Assembly (NCBI RefSeq): GCF_013409065.1
Contig: NZ_JACBZP010000001.1
Coordinates: 1-64,000, forward strand
DNA from: Spelaeicoccus albus
GTDB taxonomy: Bacteria; Actinomycetota; Actinomycetes; Actinomycetales; Brevibacteriaceae
Length of the DNA stretch: 64,000 bases
Direction: 5' to 3'
The stretch's first letter is position 1. Each line of letters starts with the position of its first letter. Below the pieces are notes generated by a model, which saw nothing but the letters and a program-made list of their open reading frames with translations, searched no databases and was not told the DNA's origin. Below are positions 60,534 through 64,000 of the stretch, piece after piece. A program made the translations under genes and the position numbers.

Positions 60534-61403
60534 CGCGCCTGCCTGGTCGGCGGTGGCGCGCCGCCAGCTGGCCAATTTACCCATCCGGCGCCGTCCGACC
60601 AGCCGGCAGATCAGGTAAATGACGAACGAGATGGTCGTGACCATCGGGCTGATCGGCGCGACGGGACTGGCCAGCGCCAGCAGTATCCCGCCGACCGAGC
60701 TGATCAGGGCGAACGACATGCTCAGCACCGGCACCCACACGGGCGAGGCGCTCACCCGCATGGCGGCAGCCGCCGGCGTGATCAGCAACGCCAGCACGAG
60801 CAGGACGCCGACCACTTGCACCGACAGCGCAACGGCCAGTCCGAGAACCACCATGAACGCCAAGGACAGCAGGCGAACCGGGACGCCGCGGGCCGCAGCG
60901 ACGTCGGCATCGATGCTGGCGAACATCAACGGGCGCCACATGACCGCCAGCGCAATCAGGACAACCGTGCCGCAGACCAGCAGCAGGCGCAGCTGATCGG
61001 GCGAGATCGACACGATCTGCCCGGTCAAAAGCCCGAACTTGTTGGCGGCCCTGCCTTGATACAGGGCGAGGAACAAGATGGCCAATCCCAGTCCGAACGG
61101 CATCAGGACGCCGATTATCGAATTGCGGTCGCGAGCCTTCGAGCCGAGAAGCCCGATGATCACCGCCGCGAGGACCGACCCGGCCATCGATCCCAGCACG
61201 ACGTCCCCGCCGATCAACAAGGCGAATGCGGCGCCGGCAAACGACAACTCGCTGACGCCGTGCACGGCAAAGGCCATGTCCCGCGTCGTCACGAAAACGC
61301 TGATCAGGCCGCCGACGATGCCGAGCAGGGCTGCCGCGATGATCGATGTGTGTACGAGCCCCAGCAGCTCGCCGTAGTCGTCAAAGGTGAAGAGCGGGTT
61401 CAC
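60519..61403 (-). CDS. znuB: Metal ABC transporter permease (ZnuB/MntB-like)
   Basis: A 294-residue protein with about nine hydrophobic helices of the ABC-3 permease family. SELSFAGAAFALLIGG, the family signature, is near the N-terminus, and LALLITPAAAAMRVS lies in the second half. It imports zinc or manganese with the ATPase encoded upstream. The start overlaps the ATPase stop (ATGA). Its 3' end overlaps the convergent Nudix gene by 15 bp. Confidence 0.9.
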   Translation of the reverse strand: MNPLFTFDDYGELLGLVHTSIIAAALLGIVGGLISVFVTTRDMAFAVHGVSELSFAGAAFALLIGGDVVLGSMAGSVLAAVIIGLLGSKARDRNSIIGVLMPFGLGLAILFLALYQGRAANKFGLLTGQIVSISPDQLRLLLVCGTVVLIALAVMWRPLMFASIDADVAAARGVPVRLLSLAFMVVLGLAVALSVQVVGVLLVLALLITPAAAAMRVSASPVWVPVLSMSFALISSVGGILLALASPVAPISPMVTTISFVIYLICRLVGRRRMGKLASWRRATADQAGASVAA

Positions 61404-62299
61404 TCGCCGGCTCCCACGTGATGTGCGTGATTGTCCTCGGCTCCAACGATGACGAGCCGTCCGCCCACGTTGAATACCTCGACCTTGCTGCCGTACAGCT
61501 CGCTGAGGGTTTCGGTGGTCATCACTTCGGCCGGGGTGCCGATCCGGAACCGTCCGCCCACCAGATACAAGATCCGATCGACGAGGCCGAGCACCGGATT
61601 GACCTCGTGCGTCACGAACAGGACCGCGGTGTTGCGTGCGATCCGTTCCCTGTCGATCAGTGAGCTCACGACGCGTTGATGATGTAGGTCGAGCGAGAGC
61701 AGCGGCTCATCGCACAGCAATACGCTCGGGTCGCCGGCCAGCGCCTGAGCGATGCGAAGTCGTTGCTGCTCGCCGCCGGACAGCATGCCGACCGGCGCAT
61801 CCGCGAACGACGTCGCGCCGACGGCGTCCAGCAGGCCGTCGATCTTTGCGGTGATTGCCCGCGAGCGGCGTCCGATCCCCCACCGGTGACCGTCCAGCCC
61901 CATCCGCACCAGATCGCGGCCGCGCAGTGGGGTGTGAAAATCAAGTTGTTTTTGCTGCGGGACGTATCCGACGTTCGGATTGCCGCTCCGGGCGGGCCTG
62001 CCGGCGATTTCGGCGGTGCCGGCGCTCAGCCCTTGCTTGCCCAGGAGCACTTTGATCAGGCTGGTCTTGCCCGAACCGTTCGGGCCGAGGACGGCGAGGA
62101 ACTCGCCCGGCTGCACGTCGAAGCTGACATCGTGCCACAGCGTGCGCCGGCCGAACGTCAGACCGGCGCCGTCAAGTTTGATGGCCGGCTCGGGGCGCGC
62201 ATCGTCGCCGCGCGAAGCATTGCGGACGCCGCTGCGCCGCTCTCGTGCGTCGTCCTGCGGGTCGCCGTGGCCCGGTGCCCAAGTCGACAGTCCGCTCAT
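61400..62299 (-). CDS. znuC: Metal ABC transporter ATP-binding protein (ZnuC/MntA-like)
   Basis: A 299-residue ATPase. Walker A is GPNGSGKT, the signature is LSGGEQQRL, Walker B is VLLCDEPLLSLD, and the switch His is in VTHEVNP. A hydrophilic extension of about 35 residues precedes the domain. The ATG at 62299 overlaps the stop of the binding-protein gene (ATGA) and is chosen over 62344 for that reason. Confidence 0.9.
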   Translation of the reverse strand: MSGLSTWAPGHGDPQDDARERRSGVRNASRGDDARPEPAIKLDGAGLTFGRRTLWHDVSFDVQPGEFLAVLGPNGSGKTSLIKVLLGKQGLSAGTAEIAGRPARSGNPNVGYVPQQKQLDFHTPLRGRDLVRMGLDGHRWGIGRRSRAITAKIDGLLDAVGATSFADAPVGMLSGGEQQRLRIAQALAGDPSVLLCDEPLLSLDLHHQRVVSSLIDRERIARNTAVLFVTHEVNPVLGLVDRILYLVGGRFRIGTPAEVMTTETLSELYGSKVEVFNVGGRLVIVGAEDNHAHHVGAGE

Positions 62300-63195
62300 C
62301 GGCGTAGCGCCCGCTTCACGTGATCGAGGTTGTCGGTCATCCACTCACGATAATCTTTCCCCTTCGGCAATGTTTCGGCGACACCGACCACCGGGACGCC
62401 GTTTTTCCGCGCAGCCTTTTTGACCTGCTCGGCGGCTTCGTCCGTCGATTGCGTGTTGTAGAACAGCGCAGACACTCGATGCTCGCTGAAGAGTGCCAGC
62501 GTGTCCTTCAAAACGGCCGGCGACACGTCACCGCCTTCTTCCACGGCTTCGCTGAATGCGTCCGGCGTGCGGTTCGTCAGACCTGAGGCCTGAAGCAGGT
62601 AGAGCGGCACCGGTTCGGTGATTGCCACAGCGTCGCCGCCGAATTTTTTCTTGATCGACGCTTCGGTTCTCTCGATCTGCGTGGTGCCGGACTTGAACCG
62701 GGCGAGGTTGCGGTGAATTTGCTTCTTCGCATCCGGGGCCTGCTTTTCGATGTTTGCCGCAATCGCATCGGCGACCTTCGCAACGGCGTGCGCGTTGTAC
62801 CAGACGTGTTCGTTCAGTTCCCCGTCGTGCGCCGTGATTCCCGACGTCGCGACGGCGTTGACGGTCGGCGTGTCCTCGTCGCCCAGGCTATCGCTCAGCC
62901 GTTTCATGAAATCGTCGTAGCCGCCCCCGTTTTCAATCACCAAGTCGGCCTTGGACATGTGCAGCTTGTCGGCTGTCGTGATCTCGTAGGAGTGCGGATC
63001 CTTCGACGAATCCGAAATAATCGACGTCACGGACACCGCGTCGCCGCCGATCTGCTGAGCGATTTGGCCCCACACATTGGTGGACGCCACTATCGCCACC
63101 TGGGCGTCATCTCCGTCGTCGCCGCCGCCCGCGCCGCATCCGGACAGTAACAGCGAAGCGGCGCCGACCGCGGCGACGAGGGATTTCAGGTGCAT
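62296..63195 (-). CDS. znuA: Metal ABC transporter substrate-binding lipoprotein (ZnuA-like)
   Basis: A 299-residue cluster A-I binding protein. The lipobox LLLSGC is at the end of the signal peptide. DPHSYE gives the first His ligand, NEHVWYN the second, and a Glu/His and Asp site lies in the C-lobe. No His-rich loop is present, so zinc or manganese cannot be told apart by that criterion. The Zur-like box upstream favours zinc. The ATG at 63195 has AGGAAAG at 7 nt; the GTG at 63201 is too close. Confidence 0.9.
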   Translation of the reverse strand: MHLKSLVAAVGAASLLLSGCGAGGGDDGDDAQVAIVASTNVWGQIAQQIGGDAVSVTSIISDSSKDPHSYEITTADKLHMSKADLVIENGGGYDDFMKRLSDSLGDEDTPTVNAVATSGITAHDGELNEHVWYNAHAVAKVADAIAANIEKQAPDAKKQIHRNLARFKSGTTQIERTEASIKKKFGGDAVAITEPVPLYLLQASGLTNRTPDAFSEAVEEGGDVSPAVLKDTLALFSEHRVSALFYNTQSTDEAAEQVKKAARKNGVPVVGVAETLPKGKDYREWMTDNLDHVKRALRR

Positions 63196-63214
63196 GACCA
63201 CGCTTTCCTACTAA

Positions 63215-63229
63215 TAAGAATGATTATCA
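63215..63229. promoter_or_regulatory. Zur-like operator before znuA
   Basis: TAAGAATGATTATCA is a 7-1-7 imperfect palindrome (five of seven arm positions match) resembling actinobacterial Zur boxes with an AATNATT core. On the minus strand a good -10, TATACT, lies at 63236-63241, so the box covers the predicted transcription start. Confidence 0.6.
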
Positions 63230-63261
63230 GTAAGAAGTATATGGCAATACTGACCTAATTG

Positions 63262-63287
63262 AAAATCGGTCTCGATAAGACGATTTT
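63262..63287. terminator. Hairpin terminator between asd and znuA
   Basis: AAAATCG-(G)-TCT (63262-63272) pairs with AGACGATTTT (63278-63287) over a CGATA loop, with one bulged G. It lies just after the asd stop. A-rich and T-rich flanks allow function on the asd transcript. The znuA promoter lies beyond it. Confidence 0.65.
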
Positions 63288-63293
63288 TTAACG

Positions 63294-64000
<707 letters not shown>

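Overview
The window is a GC-rich chromosomal segment of an actinobacterium (Actinomycetota). Gene content and order point to a free-living Micrococcales-type organism, possibly close to Brevibacteriaceae, but no species is claimed. From memory, long parts follow the gene order of Mycobacterium tuberculosis. One block is cpaE/tadA/tadB/tadC/DUF4244/TadE opposite a DECH-box helicase, followed further on by acs, nth, a Crp-family regulator, an MBL-fold hydrolase, RidA, DUF4177, a class A penicillin-binding protein and a metallophosphoesterase. A second block matches the mycobacterial leucine-degradation operon (accD1-accA1-fadE19-MaoC-citE). I found no prophage, insertion sequence, CRISPR array or obvious genomic island.

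Layout. 1-1.6 kb: the N-terminal part of a secreted coiled-coil (RipA-like) protein and a VOC protein. 1.6-14.1 kb: a long leftward gene series, read from its start as carboxylase subunits, acyl-CoA dehydrogenase, MaoC, CitE-like lyase, MsrA, a membrane-bound molybdopterin oxidoreductase, an orphan RND permease and a CPBP protease-like protein. A divergent TetR gene and two matching palindromes lie in front of it. 14.8-18.4 kb: FMN glutamate-synthase-like protein, tRNA-Thr, M20 peptidase, TetR. 18.4-29.5 kb (leftward): a membrane-fused thymidylate kinase, DNA polymerase III delta-prime and a TAP-type hydrolase joined by ATGA overlaps; topA; a PAP2 phosphatase; a methyltransferase. 29.6-36.7 kb: the actinobacterial helicase/secretion neighbourhood, a Tad/Flp-like machine with two prepilin-like proteins. 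38.7-43.1 kb: a tightly coupled operon (SIS isomerase, ROK kinase, PfkB kinase, class II aldolase, DeoR regulator) that looks like a galactosamine/tagatose-6-phosphate catabolic route. 43.2-50.4 kb: acetyl-CoA synthetase, CBS protein, ArsB/NhaD-type carrier, NhaA with a structured leader, a holin-like membrane protein, a Nudix CoA pyrophosphatase and endonuclease III. 50.4-59.7 kb: Crp regulator, MBL hydrolase, Nudix, RidA, DUF4177, two tandem class A PBPs and a metallophosphoesterase. 59.8-64 kb: tRNA-Pro, a Nudix hydrolase, a Zur-type metal ABC transporter operon and the C-terminal part of asd.

Gene expression logic. Many neighbours overlap by ATGA or GTGA, so translational coupling is the rule in the tad, tmk-holB, sugar and metal-ABC operons. 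Regulation that can be read from sequence includes two AGTTA-N8-TAACT operators for the TetR-controlled acyl-CoA operon, an inverted repeat over the promoter of the DeoR-linked sugar operon, a Zur-like box at znuA and a candidate cation-sensing leader at nhaA.

The most distinctive general trait is a set of short tandem repeats. They occur in frame inside several proteins (TAP hydrolase, thymidylate kinase tail, NhaA loop, PBP tail, DUF4244 linker, the 577-residue membrane protein) and also between genes (a 14-bp unit before the MaoC gene; a 31-bp unit ending in a perfect 28-bp hairpin after crp).
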